Made by a program: the position numbers and the translations under genes. A stretch of DNA of 64,000 bases, taken from NCBI GenBank assembly GCA_963811885.1, contig CAWETB010000004.1:1-64000 (forward strand), read 5' to 3'. The number at the start of each line of letters is the position of its first letter. Position 1 is the stretch's first letter. The notes beneath the pieces were generated by a model. That model was not told the DNA's origin. It saw only the letters and a program-made list of their open reading frames with translations, and searched no databases. Source of the DNA: Gaiellasilicea sp963811885 (lineage in GTDB: Bacteria; Actinomycetota; Thermoleophilia; Gaiellales; Gaiellaceae). Below are positions 46,408 to 54,643 of the stretch, one piece after another.

Positions 46408-47352
46408 ATGCCCGCCGCCCGCTGGAAGCTCCTCACCGCCCTCTGGACCGTCTACCTCGTCTGGGGCTCCACGTACGTCGCGATCAAGCTCTCCGTGCGG
46501 ACGCTTCCGGCCTTCCTCTCCGCCGGCTCGCGCTTCCTGCTCGCCGGCTTCCTGCTGGCGGTGATCCTGACCGTCACCGGCCGCAGCATCCGCGTCACGC
46601 GGCGCGAGCTCGCCGCGTCGGCGCTGCTCGGCCTGTCACTGCTCGCACTCGGCGTGGGGATGGTGACGCTCGCCGAGACGCGGATCGACTCGAGCATCGC
46701 GGCGATGATCGCCGGCTCCGTGCCGCTGCAGGTGATCCTGCTGCGCACGCTCGCGCGCGAGGGCGTTGCCCTCGCGACCCGCCTGAGCGTGCTCGTCGGT
46801 CTCGCCGGGCTCGCGCTCGTCGTGATTCCGGGCGGCGGCGGCGCGGCCGGCGCCGTCGGGCTCTCGGTCGCGCTCGCCGCGAGCATCTCCTGGTCGCTCG
46901 GCTCCTTCTTCGGTCACAGGCTGCCGCTGCCGCGGGACGGGTTCGTCGCGACGACGTGGGAGATGCTGAGCGCGGGCGTGATGCTGCTCGTGCTCGGGGT
47001 CGTGACCGGGGAGCCGTGGTCGATGGACGCGTCCGGGTTCACGCTGCAGTCGATCGCCGCCTGGCTCTACCTCGCCGTCTTCGGCTCGCTGATCGGCTTC
47101 ACCGCCTACGCCTGGCTGCTGCGGAACGCGCCGATCTCGAAGGTCGTCACCCACCAGTACGTGAACCCGCTCGTCGCGATCCTGCTCGGCGCGCTCCTGC
47201 TCGGAGAGCAGCTGACGCTCACCGTCGGCCTCGGCGCCGCGCTGATCGTCGGGTCGGTCTTCGTCGCCGTGCGCTCGGAGAACGCCGCCGCTAGGCGCCG
47301 TTCACCTGGGATCGTTGATGTGCGAGGTACTCCAGCAGATCGGACCGTGTGA
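46408..47352 (+). CDS. EamA-family (DMT) transporter
   Basis: 314 residues with ten hydrophobic helices in two EamA repeats. The first helix holds LVWGSTYVAIKLSVRTLP, the typical DMT start; LAETRIDSSIAAMIAGSVPL and KVVTHQYVNPLVAILLGALL mark the repeat ends. The C-terminus runs 62 bases into the convergent cystathionine synthase gene. Likely exports metabolites or amino acids; no substrate evidence. Confidence 0.9.
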   Translation: MPAARWKLLTALWTVYLVWGSTYVAIKLSVRTLPAFLSAGSRFLLAGFLLAVILTVTGRSIRVTRRELAASALLGLSLLALGVGMVTLAETRIDSSIAAMIAGSVPLQVILLRTLAREGVALATRLSVLVGLAGLALVVIPGGGGAAGAVGLSVALAASISWSLGSFFGHRLPLPRDGFVATTWEMLSAGVMLLVLGVVTGEPWSMDASGFTLQSIAAWLYLAVFGSLIGFTAYAWLLRNAPISKVVTHQYVNPLVAILLGALLLGEQLTLTVGLGAALIVGSVFVAVRSENAAARRRSPGIVDVRGTPADRTV

Positions 47353-48694
47353 GGATCGCGGCCGGGCGACCGGCCGCGGCGACGACGACCGCCGCATTCG
47401 GGCCCGAGAGGTCGGCGAAGACCTGGTCGAGCGAGTCGCCGACGTCGACGGCGGCCAGCGGCGGCTGCATCATCACGGCGACGTCCTCGTTCATCGCGTC
47501 CGGATTCTTGAAGACGCGGTCGAGCACGCCGCGCTCCTGCAGCGAGCCGACGACGTCCGCGAGCGACTCGACGGGCTGGCTGCGCACGACCGGCAGCTGC
47601 GAGATCGAGTAGCGCTGCATCAGGTCGATCGCGGCGCCCACCTTGGCGTGCGACTCGATCGTGACGAGGTCGGGCACCTCGTGCTCCTCGCCCCGCTTGA
47701 AGCGCAGCACCTCGTCGATCGTCGGCGCGGGTGACTTCCGCTCGAGGAAGCCGTACTGGAGCATCCAGTTGTCGTCGTAGAACTTCGACAGGTACGAGCG
47801 GCCCGAGTCGGGGAGGATCGTGAGGATCCTGGCGTCGGGACCGAAGTCCTTCGCCACCTCGAGCGCGGCCCAGATCGTCGTCCCGGCCGAGCCGCCGGCG
47901 AGGATCCCCTCCTCGCGCGCGAGGCGCCGCGCGGTCACGAAGGAGTCGCGGTCGGAGACGCGCACCCAGCGGTCGACGACGTCGCGCGACATCGTCACCG
48001 GCCAGGTGTCCTTGCCGATCCCCTCGACGAGGTAGGGATGCGTCTCCTCGGAGGTGTAGACGGAGCCCTCGGGGTCGGCGCCGACGATCTGGATCTTCGG
48101 GTTGCGCTCCTTCAGGTAGCGCCCGGCGCCCGAGATCGTGCCGCCGGTGCCCACGGAGATGACGAGCGCGTCGATCTCGCCGTCGGTCTGCTCCCAGATC
48201 TCCGGCCCCGTCGTCTCGTAGTGGGCCTGCGGGTTGTTCATGTTCGAGTACTGATCGGGCTTGAAGCCGCCCGGGATCTCCTCCGCGAGCCGGTCGGAGA
48301 CGCTGTAGTAGCTCTCCGGCGAGTCGTGCTCGACCGCGGTCGGCGTGATCACGACCTCGGCGCCGTAGGCCCGCAGCATCGAGATCTTCTCCTGGCTCAT
48401 CTTGTCGGGCATGACGAAGATGCAGCGGTAGCCGCGTGCGGCCGCCGCGATCGCGAGCCCGACGCCGGTGTTGCCGGAGGTCGGCTCGACGATCGTCCCG
48501 CCGGGCCGCAGCTTCCCCTCGCGCTCGGCGGCCTCGATCATCGCCATCCCGATCCGGTCCTTGTTCGAGCCGCCGGGGTTCAGGTACTCCAGCTTCGCGA
48601 GCAGGGTCGGCTCGACGTCGCGCGCGATCCGGTCGAGCCGGACGATCGGCGTGTCGCCGACCAGGTCGAGCAGCGTCGGGTACTCGCGCGCCAT
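47291..48694 (-). CDS. cbs: Cystathionine beta-synthase (PLP domain plus CBS pair)
   Basis: 467 residues. It condenses serine and homocysteine. LVGDTPIVRLDRIARDV, the PLP lysine in LNPGGSNKDRIGMAMIEA, IVEPTSGNTGVGLAIAAA, VISVGTGGTISGAGRYLKE and GGSAGTTIWAALEVA define the fold-type II core. Residues about 335-460 hold two CBS motifs (VTIESHAKVGAAIDLMQRYS and MMQPPLAAVDVGDSLDQVF). Cysteine synthases lack this tail. ATG 48694 follows a TAGGCT box by 7 bases; the frame is open upstream but unconserved. Confidence 0.93.
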   Translation of the reverse strand: MAREYPTLLDLVGDTPIVRLDRIARDVEPTLLAKLEYLNPGGSNKDRIGMAMIEAAEREGKLRPGGTIVEPTSGNTGVGLAIAAAARGYRCIFVMPDKMSQEKISMLRAYGAEVVITPTAVEHDSPESYYSVSDRLAEEIPGGFKPDQYSNMNNPQAHYETTGPEIWEQTDGEIDALVISVGTGGTISGAGRYLKERNPKIQIVGADPEGSVYTSEETHPYLVEGIGKDTWPVTMSRDVVDRWVRVSDRDSFVTARRLAREEGILAGGSAGTTIWAALEVAKDFGPDARILTILPDSGRSYLSKFYDDNWMLQYGFLERKSPAPTIDEVLRFKRGEEHEVPDLVTIESHAKVGAAIDLMQRYSISQLPVVRSQPVESLADVVGSLQERGVLDRVFKNPDAMNEDVAVMMQPPLAAVDVGDSLDQVFADLSGPNAAVVVAAAGRPAAILTRSDLLEYLAHQRSQVNGA

Positions 48695-48701
48695 CGGCGG
48701 G

Positions 48702-48707
48702 AGCCTA
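48702..48707 (-). promoter_or_regulatory. -10 box TAGGCT of the cbs gene
   Basis: On the minus strand it ends 7 bases before ATG 48694. Confidence 0.5.
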
Positions 48708-48785
48708 CGCAATCCGTACTCTGCCGCAGCCGCAATCAGCGGGGCCACCGATGGCTCCGAGCACGGACGGACGCATCCTCTGGGC

Positions 48786-49064
48786 ATGACATCGCGAGTG
48801 ACACCGAAGCAGTGCAGCCTTCGCGAGGCAGTCGGCGAGCACGAGCTCTGCCCGGGCTCGGCCTGTCTCTTCTGGGAGGAGGGCGGGGCAGTGGTCGAGC
48901 CGGGTTGCGCGATCGAGCGGCTGGGAGTGCCGCTGAAGCATCAGCAGGATCTTGCCCGGCACCTGCTCGAGCTCCGGCTCGGCGCCGACGAGGCCCGGAC
49001 GGCTGCCGAGCGCCGGGATGCTCACCGCCGTTTCTCGGAGCTGCTGAACCTGAATCGCGAGTAG
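48786..49064 (+). CDS. Small cysteine-containing protein, unknown
   Basis: 92 residues: MTSRVTPKQCSLREAVGEHE, LCPGSACLFWEEGGAVVEPG, CAIERLGVPLKHQQDLARH, then a helical end. Four cysteines (C, then C-x4-C, then C) in the first 45 residues look like a metal or Fe-S site. It is convergent with, and overlaps by 43 bases, the MerB-like selenoprotein gene. I do not recognise a named family. Confidence 0.65.
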   Translation: MTSRVTPKQCSLREAVGEHELCPGSACLFWEEGGAVVEPGCAIERLGVPLKHQQDLARHLLELRLGADEARTAAERRDAHRRFSELLNLNRE

Positions 49065-49739
49065 CTCAGCTCACGCAGCTGCCAGAACTCACCGGTCAGC
49101 CCGAGCTCGTCCAGGATCGCCTGTGACTCCGCGGGCGTCCGCGGCCGCCAGTCGGGCTCGACCCGCGTCCACCACCAGCGGCGCGCGAGCTCGTTCAGCG
49201 TCGCGGCGGGCATGCTCGCGCCGTGCTCCTGCCCGGTCGCGTCGAGCCAGCGCTCGAGGTGCTCCTCCGACCGGAGGAAGACCATCGTGCTTCAGGTGAA
49301 GGCGATGTCGTCCCACCAGCGGCGCGCCGGGACGACGAAGTGGACGAGCAGATCGGCGCCGCGGACGAGCTCGCCGTCGCGAACCTCGAGCTCCAGTGGC
49401 TCGCCGCAGTCCGGGCACTCGGAGCTCACCGAGCCGTCCGCATGCAGGGCGGCCGGGATCCCGAGCGCGTCCCAGGCGCAGTTGGCGAACCAGGAGCGGC
49501 CGCCGGCTTCGACCCGGTGCGGCGTCTCGACGGCGGAGAACGGGTTCAGCATCCGGATCTCGTCCGTGCCGGGGTGGAGGACGAGCGCGTGGGCGTCGTG
49601 GAGGCGCCGGTAGGCGGCCGCGACCTCGCCCTCGGCGAGCCCGAGTCGCCGCGGCGGTCTCGGCCGTCGTCTGCGCTCGACCTTCGCCGACGAAGGTCGA
49701 GTAGACGTGGTTCCGGATCCGCAGGTCGAGCGCGTCCAC
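49022..49739 (-). CDS. MerB-like organomercurial-lyase family protein, probable selenoprotein (in-frame TGA at 49292-49294), one frameshift
   Basis: About 238 residues. N-terminal winged-helix part: VDALDLRIRNHVYSTFVGEG, then after a one-base insertion near 49648 RLGLAEGEVAAAYRRLHDAH. The MerB domain follows: GGRSWFANCAWDALGIPAAL aligns with the MerB segment holding catalytic Cys96 and Asp99 (C-x-x-D kept), and SVSSECPDCGEPLELEV aligns with the Cys117 region. WWDDIAFT is then followed by TGA and, in the same frame, STMVFLRSEEHLERWL, continuing to a TGA at 49022. The internal TGA falls where MerB has its second catalytic cysteine (Cys159/160). A SECIS-like hairpin follows. It starts 3 bases after the purH stop. 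Confidence 0.8.
49258..49283 (-). promoter_or_regulatory. Putative bacterial SECIS hairpin
   Basis: RNA of the minus strand folds GGU-C-UUCCUCC, loop GGUC, GGAGGAG-C-ACC: eleven positions with a single C-C mismatch and one G-U pair. The stem begins 8 bases and the loop 19 bases after the UGA. The GGUC loop and the spacing match the E. coli fdhF SECIS as I remember it (GGUC loop 18 bases after UGA), which SelB binds. Confidence 0.72.
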
Positions 49740-49742
49740 GGA

Positions 49743-51275
49743 TCAGTGGCGGAAGTGCCGGCGCCCGGTGAACACCATCGCCGCGCCGGCGCTCTCGACC
49801 GCCTCGATCACGTCGAGGTCGCGCTTCGAGCCGCCGGGCTGGATGAAGGCGTTGACGCCCGCGTCGAGCGCCAGCCGCGGACCGTCGGGGAAGGGGAAGA
49901 ACGCATCCGAGGCGAGCGAGGCGCCCGTGAGCGAGTGGCCGTGCTCGTGCGCCTTCTCGATCGCGATCCGGACCGCGTCGACGCGGCTCATCTGACCGGC
50001 GCCGATCCCGATCGTCTGCAGGTCCTTGGCGATCACGATCGCGTTCGAGGCGACGTGCTTGCAGACCCGGGCGGCGAAGAGCAGATCGCCCCACTGCGCC
50101 TCCGTCGGCTCGCCCGTCGCGGTCTCCATCCCCTCGCGGTCCTCCACGTCCCAGTCGCGGTCCTGCACGAGCAGGCCGCCGAGGACGCGCTTGTAGTCGC
50201 GCTCCCACGCCTCCACCTGGCGCCGCTCGGTGTCGTTGAGGATCCGGATCGACTGCTTCTGGATCAGCGCCTCGAGCGCCACCTCGTCGTAGCCCGGCGC
50301 GAAGAGCACCTCGACGAACTGCTCGGCGAGGCGCTCGCCCAGCGCCGCGCTGACCGCACGGTTGAGGACGACGACGCCGCCGTAGGCGGAGAGCGGGTCG
50401 GCCGCGAGCGCGATCTCGTACGCCTCCTCGATCGACGCACCGACGGCGACGCCGCACGGATTCGCGTGCTTCACGATCACGCACGCGGGCAGCGCGAACT
50501 CGCGCACGAGCAGCCGCGCCGCGTTGAGGTCGTTGAGGTTGTTGAACGAGAGCTCGCGGCCGTGCAGCTGCTCGACGCGGGCCAGCAGGTGCGTGCGGAC
50601 GCCACGCTCGGCGTAGTAGGCCGCGCTCTGATGCGGGTTCTCGCCGTAGGCGAGGTCGAGGTGCTTCTCGAACACCGGCGTGAAGATCGGCGCGAACGAC
50701 TCGCGGCCGGCGAACCAGGACGCGATCGCCCCCTCGTAGGCCGCCGACGTCGCGAACGCCGTCGCCGCCAGCCGCCTGCGCGTCTCGTGCGAGAGCTCGC
50801 CGGAGGCGCGCAGCTCCGTCAGCACGGGCTCGTAGTCCTCGTGGCGGCAGACCGGCGCGACGTGCGCGAAGTTCTTCGCCGCGCCGCGCAGCATCGACGG
50901 GCCGCCGATGTCGATCATCTCGACGGCCTCCTCCTCGCGGACGCCGTGCTCGCGCGCGACCTGCTCGAACGGATACAGGTTCACGCAGACGAGATCGAAC
51001 AGCTCGATCCCCTGCTCGGCGAGCGCGGCCAGGTCTGACTCGACCTCGCGACGGGCGAGGATCCCGGCGTGGATGTGCGGGTGGAGCGTCTTCACGCGGC
51101 CGCCGAGCATCTCGGGGAACTCGGTCAGATCCTCGACCTTCGTCACGTCGAGGCCGAGCTCGCGGATCGAGTCAGCGGTACCGCCGCTCGCGACCAGCTC
51201 CCAGCCCAGGGAGGAGAGGCCCTTCGCGAGCGTGTCGAGGCCGGTCTTGTCGAAGACGGAGATCAGCGCACGCAT
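49743..51275 (-). CDS. purH: AICAR transformylase / IMP cyclohydrolase
   Basis: 510 residues, intact. It performs the last two steps of IMP synthesis. The N-terminal MGS-like cyclohydrolase domain has ALISVFDKTGLDTLAKGLSS, LVASGGTADSIRELG and GGRVKTLHPHIHAGILARR. The transformylase domain has DLAYGENPHQSAAYY, LSFNNLNDLNAARLLV, VKHANPCGVAVGASIEEAYE and SDAFFPFPDGPRLALDAG. The start overlaps the purN stop; the MerB-like gene follows 3 bases after its own stop. Confidence 0.97.
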   Translation of the reverse strand: MRALISVFDKTGLDTLAKGLSSLGWELVASGGTADSIRELGLDVTKVEDLTEFPEMLGGRVKTLHPHIHAGILARREVESDLAALAEQGIELFDLVCVNLYPFEQVAREHGVREEEAVEMIDIGGPSMLRGAAKNFAHVAPVCRHEDYEPVLTELRASGELSHETRRRLAATAFATSAAYEGAIASWFAGRESFAPIFTPVFEKHLDLAYGENPHQSAAYYAERGVRTHLLARVEQLHGRELSFNNLNDLNAARLLVREFALPACVIVKHANPCGVAVGASIEEAYEIALAADPLSAYGGVVVLNRAVSAALGERLAEQFVEVLFAPGYDEVALEALIQKQSIRILNDTERRQVEAWERDYKRVLGGLLVQDRDWDVEDREGMETATGEPTEAQWGDLLFAARVCKHVASNAIVIAKDLQTIGIGAGQMSRVDAVRIAIEKAHEHGHSLTGASLASDAFFPFPDGPRLALDAGVNAFIQPGGSKRDLDVIEAVESAGAAMVFTGRRHFRH

Positions 51276-51796
51276 AGCTCTCTCACCACCTCGGGCAGCA
51301 GTCTGTGCTCGACCGCCCGGATGCGCTGGATCAGCGTCTCGCGCGGCTGCACGGGCACGGGCTCCTGGCGGATCACCGGGCCGGTGTCGAGCCCCTCGTC
51401 GACGAGGTGCACGGTGACGCCGGTCGTCTCGACCCCGGCGGCGAGCGCGTCATCGATCGCGCGGGCGCCGGGGAACTCCGGCAGCAGCGAGGGATGGACG
51501 TTGAGGATCCGGTCGGGGAAGCGCTCGAGGAAGCCGGGCGTGAGCAGGTGCATGTACCCGGCGCAGACGACGAAGCGCACGCCCTGCTCCTGGAGCCAGT
51601 TCGCCATCGTCGTGTCGCGCTGCGGGCGGTCGGCGTACTCCGCGAGCTCGAATGCAGCGGCCGCGACGCCGGCGGCAGCCGCTCGCTCGAGCGCGCGCGC
51701 TCCCGCGCGGCTCGAGGCGACGGCGCACACGGGCAGCCCCGCGTCGAGCAACGCCTGCAGGTTCGAGCCCTCGCCGCTGACGAGGACGCCGATCAT
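51263..51796 (-). CDS. purN: Phosphoribosylglycinamide formyltransferase
   Basis: 177 residues. It uses 10-formyl-THF to formylate GAR. MIGVLVSGEGSNLQALLDAG, FVVCAGYMHLLTPGFLERF, PDRILNVHPSLLPEFPGAR with the catalytic N-x-H, and GVTVHLVDEGLDTGPVIRQE with the catalytic Asp. ATG 51796 overlaps the purM stop region by 4 bases. The frame is also open upstream because purM has a frameshift. Confidence 0.95.
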   Translation of the reverse strand: MIGVLVSGEGSNLQALLDAGLPVCAVASSRAGARALERAAAAGVAAAAFELAEYADRPQRDTTMANWLQEQGVRFVVCAGYMHLLTPGFLERFPDRILNVHPSLLPEFPGARAIDDALAAGVETTGVTVHLVDEGLDTGPVIRQEPVPVQPRETLIQRIRAVEHRLLPEVVRELCVR

Positions 51797-52693
51797 GCGG
51801 CCACGATCCGGCCGATCACGAGGTCGTCGCCCGGCTCCGGCAGGACGGCGCAGTAGCCGATCCCGAGGTTGAAGACGCGGCGCGCCTCCTCCTCCTCGAC
51901 GTGGCGGCCGAGCCACTCGAACACCGGCGGCCGCTCCCAGGCGTCCCAGTCGAGCTCGGCGCGGAGGCCCTCGGGAAGGACGCGGCTGAGGTTGCCGTCG
52001 ATGCCGCCGCCGGTCACGTGCGCGAAGGCGTGCGCGTCGTCCCGCAGCCGGCGGACGTCGTCGAGGTAGAGCCGTGTCGGCGCGAGCAGGTCGGGACCGT
52101 CGTAGTCCTCGACCTCGAGCACCGAGCGGACGAGCGTGAAGCCGTTCGCGTGCACGCCCGCGGAGGGGAGGCCGATCACGTAGTCGCCCGCCTCGACCGC
52201 GGAGCCGTCGATGACGCGGTCGCGGTCGACGATCCCGACGCAGGTGGCGGCGAAGTCGAGCTCGTCCTCCCGGTAGACGCCCGGCAGCTCCGCCGTCTCG
52301 CCGCCGATCAGCGCGACACCGGCCGCGCGGCAGACCTCGGCGGCGCCCTCGACGAGGTCGGCGACCTGCTCCAGGTCGATGTGGTTCGCGGCGACGTAGT
52401 CGAGCAGGATCAGCGGGTCGGCGCCGCACGTGATCACGTCGTTGATGCAGTGCGCGGCCATGTCGGCGCCGCAGGCGCGCAACGCGCCCGCGTCGGCGGG
52501 CGACCATCGGCTTCGTCCCGATCGAGTCGGTCGAGGCCGCGAGCAGCCGCCGCTCGTCGAGCGGGTGCAGGCCGGCGAAGGCGCCGAAACCGCGGGCGCC
52601 CGTCGACTCGGCGGCTTTGCGGAGCCGCTCGACGATTCCCTCTGCCGTCGCAAGCGAGACCCCGGCGGCGGCGTACGTCCGGTCGTCGCTCAC
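51793..52693 (-). CDS. purM: Phosphoribosylformylglycinamidine cyclo-ligase, one frameshift
   Basis: About 300 residues. It closes the imidazole ring (FGAM to AIR). From GTG 52693: VSDDRTYAAAGVSLATAEGI, LLAASTDSIGTKPMVAR; after an extra C near 52500, ACGADMAAHCINDVITCGAD, VALIGGETAELPGVYREDEL, VIGLPSAGVHANGFTLVRSV and AFAHVTGGGIDGNLSRVLPE. Conserved blocks continue across the shift, so the native gene is surely functional. Shorter than E. coli PurM (345). Confidence 0.92.
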
Positions 52694-52699
52694 GGGTCC

Positions 52700-52705
52700 A
52701 CTCTA
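52700..52705 (-). promoter_or_regulatory. -10 box TAGAGT of the purM-purN-purH-merB-like operon
   Basis: On the minus strand it ends 6 bases before GTG 52693; the downstream genes overlap or nearly touch, so one transcript is likely. Confidence 0.5.
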
Positions 52706-52721
52706 CGAGGTGGGTCGGGTG

Positions 52722-53333
52722 TCAGGTGAGCAGTTCGCCGTGCAGCTGCGGGCGCCCCTGCGGGCCGCCGGGGATGAAGCTGACGACCGAGTCGCCGACC
52801 ATCACGCTCGTGCCGTCCAGCTCGGTGTCGAGCAGCTCGGCCAGGACGCTCGCCTTCGCCTCGGGATCGTCGGCGAGCAGCTGCAGCTCCGTCAGCTGGA
52901 GCACGTCCCTTGCCTCGAGCAGCTCGTCGAGCCACTCGCGGGGCGGATGCACCTCGAGCCGGTAGCCGGCGTTCGTGGCGATGAACGTCCGGCGGCCGCC
53001 GTGCGCCTGGACGCGCAGCTCCTGCTCGACTGCGCGGTCGACGACCTCGGCGAACTCGTCCTCGTCGAGCGCCAGCCCGAGGTGGTCGACGCGCGGCAGA
53101 TCCCACTGCCCCGGCTGGACGACGACGTTGACGGCGCCGCGCTCGAGCTCGGTCAGGCGCAGCTTGAAGCCGATGTTGTCGAGCTCCTCCCACGACATCC
53201 CGGGCTCGAACGACTGGTACTCCTCGCCGATGCGGCCGTGGCGCGCGACGAGGTTGAAGGCGAGCTTGCCGAGATAGCGCGCCTCCACCTCGCGGACCCG
53301 CGACGTGACGAGGTGGTAGTGGAAGAGCTTCAC
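52722..53333 (-). CDS. Possible VOC-fold protein
   Basis: 203 residues starting VKLFHYHLVTSRVREVEARY and LGKLAFNLVARHGRIGEEYQ, which resembles a glyoxalase-type first half. The middle has VDHLGLALDEDEFAEVVDRA and HGGRRTFIATNAGYRLEVHP, resembling the second half. A helical segment and a short Gly-rich tail (GDSVVSFIPGGPQGRPQLHG) follow. Start GTG 53333 is divergent from the ctaG-like gene. No substrate is evident. Confidence 0.7.
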   Translation of the reverse strand: MKLFHYHLVTSRVREVEARYLGKLAFNLVARHGRIGEEYQSFEPGMSWEELDNIGFKLRLTELERGAVNVVVQPGQWDLPRVDHLGLALDEDEFAEVVDRAVEQELRVQAHGGRRTFIATNAGYRLEVHPPREWLDELLEARDVLQLTELQLLADDPEAKASVLAELLDTELDGTSVMVGDSVVSFIPGGPQGRPQLHGELLT

Positions 53334-53342
53334 GGCGGGCGG

Positions 53343-53348
53343 AGTCTA
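53343..53348 (-). promoter_or_regulatory. -10 box TAGACT for the VOC-like gene, overlapping the divergent box
   Basis: On the minus strand it ends 9 bases before GTG 53333 and shares bases with the plus-strand box at 53347. Confidence 0.4.
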
Positions 53349-53352
53349 GTCT
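53347..53352 (+). promoter_or_regulatory. -10 box TAGTCT of the ctaG-like gene
   Basis: It ends 6 bases before GTG 53359; the two divergent starts are only 26 bases apart. Confidence 0.5.
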
Positions 53353-53358
53353 GGCGGC

Positions 53359-54207
53359 GTGCTGACGGACTGGACGCTCGATCCGCTGCAGCTCGCCCCG
53401 GTCGTGCTCGCTGCGTTCGCGTACGCGACCCGCGCTCGCACGCTGCGACGCCGCGGGACGCCGATGCCGCTGTGGCGCGTGCTGCTCTTCTCGACCGGGA
53501 TCGGCTTGCTGCTGCTCGCCTTCGCGTCGCCGATCGCGGCGATCGGCGAGCAGGAGCTCTTCAGCATCCACATGCTCCAGCACGTCATCATCGGCGACCT
53601 CGCGCCGCTCTGCCTGCTCGCGGGGCTGAACGGGCCGATGCTGCGGCCGCTGCTCGCGTTTCGGCCGGTCGAGCGGCTGCGCGTGCTCGCGAATCCCTTC
53701 GTGGCGCTGCCGCTCTGGGCGGCCAACCTCTACGTCTGGCACCTGCCCTTCCTCTACGAGGCGGCGGTCGAGCACTCGGCGGTCCACGCCCTCGAGCACA
53801 TCTGCTTCTTCAGCGCGGGCGTCATCGCGTGGCTGCCCGTGCTCGAGACGCTCCCTGCGCCGGAGTGGTTCGGCACCGGCCCCAAGCTCGCCTACATCGC
53901 GATCGTCCGGCTCGTCGAGACACTGCTCGGGAACATCTTCGTCTGGTCGGGCACCGTCTTCTACGGCGTCTACGACCGCGGCGACGAGCTCTGGGGGATC
54001 TCGCCGCTGCAGGATCAGGGGCTGGCGGGCGCGGTGATGATGATCGAGGGCTCGCTCGTCACGATCACCGCGCTCGCGTGGCTCTTCCTGCGGCTCGCGC
54101 AGGAAGGGGAGCTGCGCCAGGAGCTGCTCGAGCGCGGGCTCGACCCTCGGGCGGTGCGCCGCGCCGTCCGCTACGGGAGGGCGCAGGAGCTGGCCGAGCG
54201 CCGCTGA
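53359..54207 (+). CDS. Cytochrome c oxidase assembly protein, caa3_CtaG family
   Basis: 282 residues with seven hydrophobic helices. SIHMLQHVIIGDLAPLCLLA contains the family His and Asp, followed by NLYVWHLPFLYEAAVEHSA, VHALEHICFFSAGVIAWLP and WSGTVFYGVYDRGDE. The conserved histidines on two helices are proposed to handle copper for CuB insertion. The C-terminus is a charged cytoplasmic helix. No oxidase subunit genes are nearby. Confidence 0.9.
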   Translation: MLTDWTLDPLQLAPVVLAAFAYATRARTLRRRGTPMPLWRVLLFSTGIGLLLLAFASPIAAIGEQELFSIHMLQHVIIGDLAPLCLLAGLNGPMLRPLLAFRPVERLRVLANPFVALPLWAANLYVWHLPFLYEAAVEHSAVHALEHICFFSAGVIAWLPVLETLPAPEWFGTGPKLAYIAIVRLVETLLGNIFVWSGTVFYGVYDRGDELWGISPLQDQGLAGAVMMIEGSLVTITALAWLFLRLAQEGELRQELLERGLDPRAVRRAVRYGRAQELAERR

Positions 54208-54220
54208 ACTCGAAAGCTCG

Positions 54221-54643
54221 ATGCGCTCGAGCGGCGTCCATCACGTCGATCTGGTCGTCTCCTCGATCGAGCGGAGCCTGCCGTTCTACCGCGAGCTGCT
54301 CGGGCCGCTCGGCTACACGCGGATCGGCGAGGTCGAGGGCGAGCGAGGCGAGACGATCTGGTACCTCGGCGGCGCCGGCTGCGCGGTCGGCCTCCGCCAG
54401 GCGCAGAGCGAAGGAGCAACCGACCGGTACAGGGTCGGCCTGCATCACGTCGCCTTCAATGCATCCTCGCGCGACGCGGTCGACGAGCGCCACGGGTGGC
54501 TCGTCGGGTCGGGGGCGACGATCGAGTCGGAGCCGCAGGAGTACGCCTACATCCCGGGGTACTACGCCGTCTTCTTCTACGACCCGGATGGGATCAAGCT
54601 CGAGATCGTCAACGTGCCGCCGCCCGGCCCGACCGCCGCCTAG
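54221..54643 (+). CDS. VOC/glyoxalase-fold protein
   Basis: 140 residues: SSGVHHVDLVVSSIERSLPF, YRELLGPLGYTRIGEVEGER, VGLHHVAFNASSRDAVDERH and AVFFYDPDGIKLEIVNVPPP. The metal-ligand pattern H...E/H...E of the superfamily is present. It follows the ctaG-like gene after 13 bases and may be cotranscribed. The stop overlaps the convergent small gene by 4 bases. Confidence 0.88.
   Translation: MRSSGVHHVDLVVSSIERSLPFYRELLGPLGYTRIGEVEGERGETIWYLGGAGCAVGLRQAQSEGATDRYRVGLHHVAFNASSRDAVDERHGWLVGSGATIESEPQEYAYIPGYYAVFFYDPDGIKLEIVNVPPPGPTAA

Noticed and set aside
49292..49294. Internal TGA read as an ordinary stop, giving a truncated MerB fragment and a separate downstream ORF
   Set aside because: The downstream ORF has no independent start matching a domain boundary, continues the same frame and homology, and a SECIS-like hairpin follows. 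The nearby indel at 49648 does not affect the frame around the TGA.
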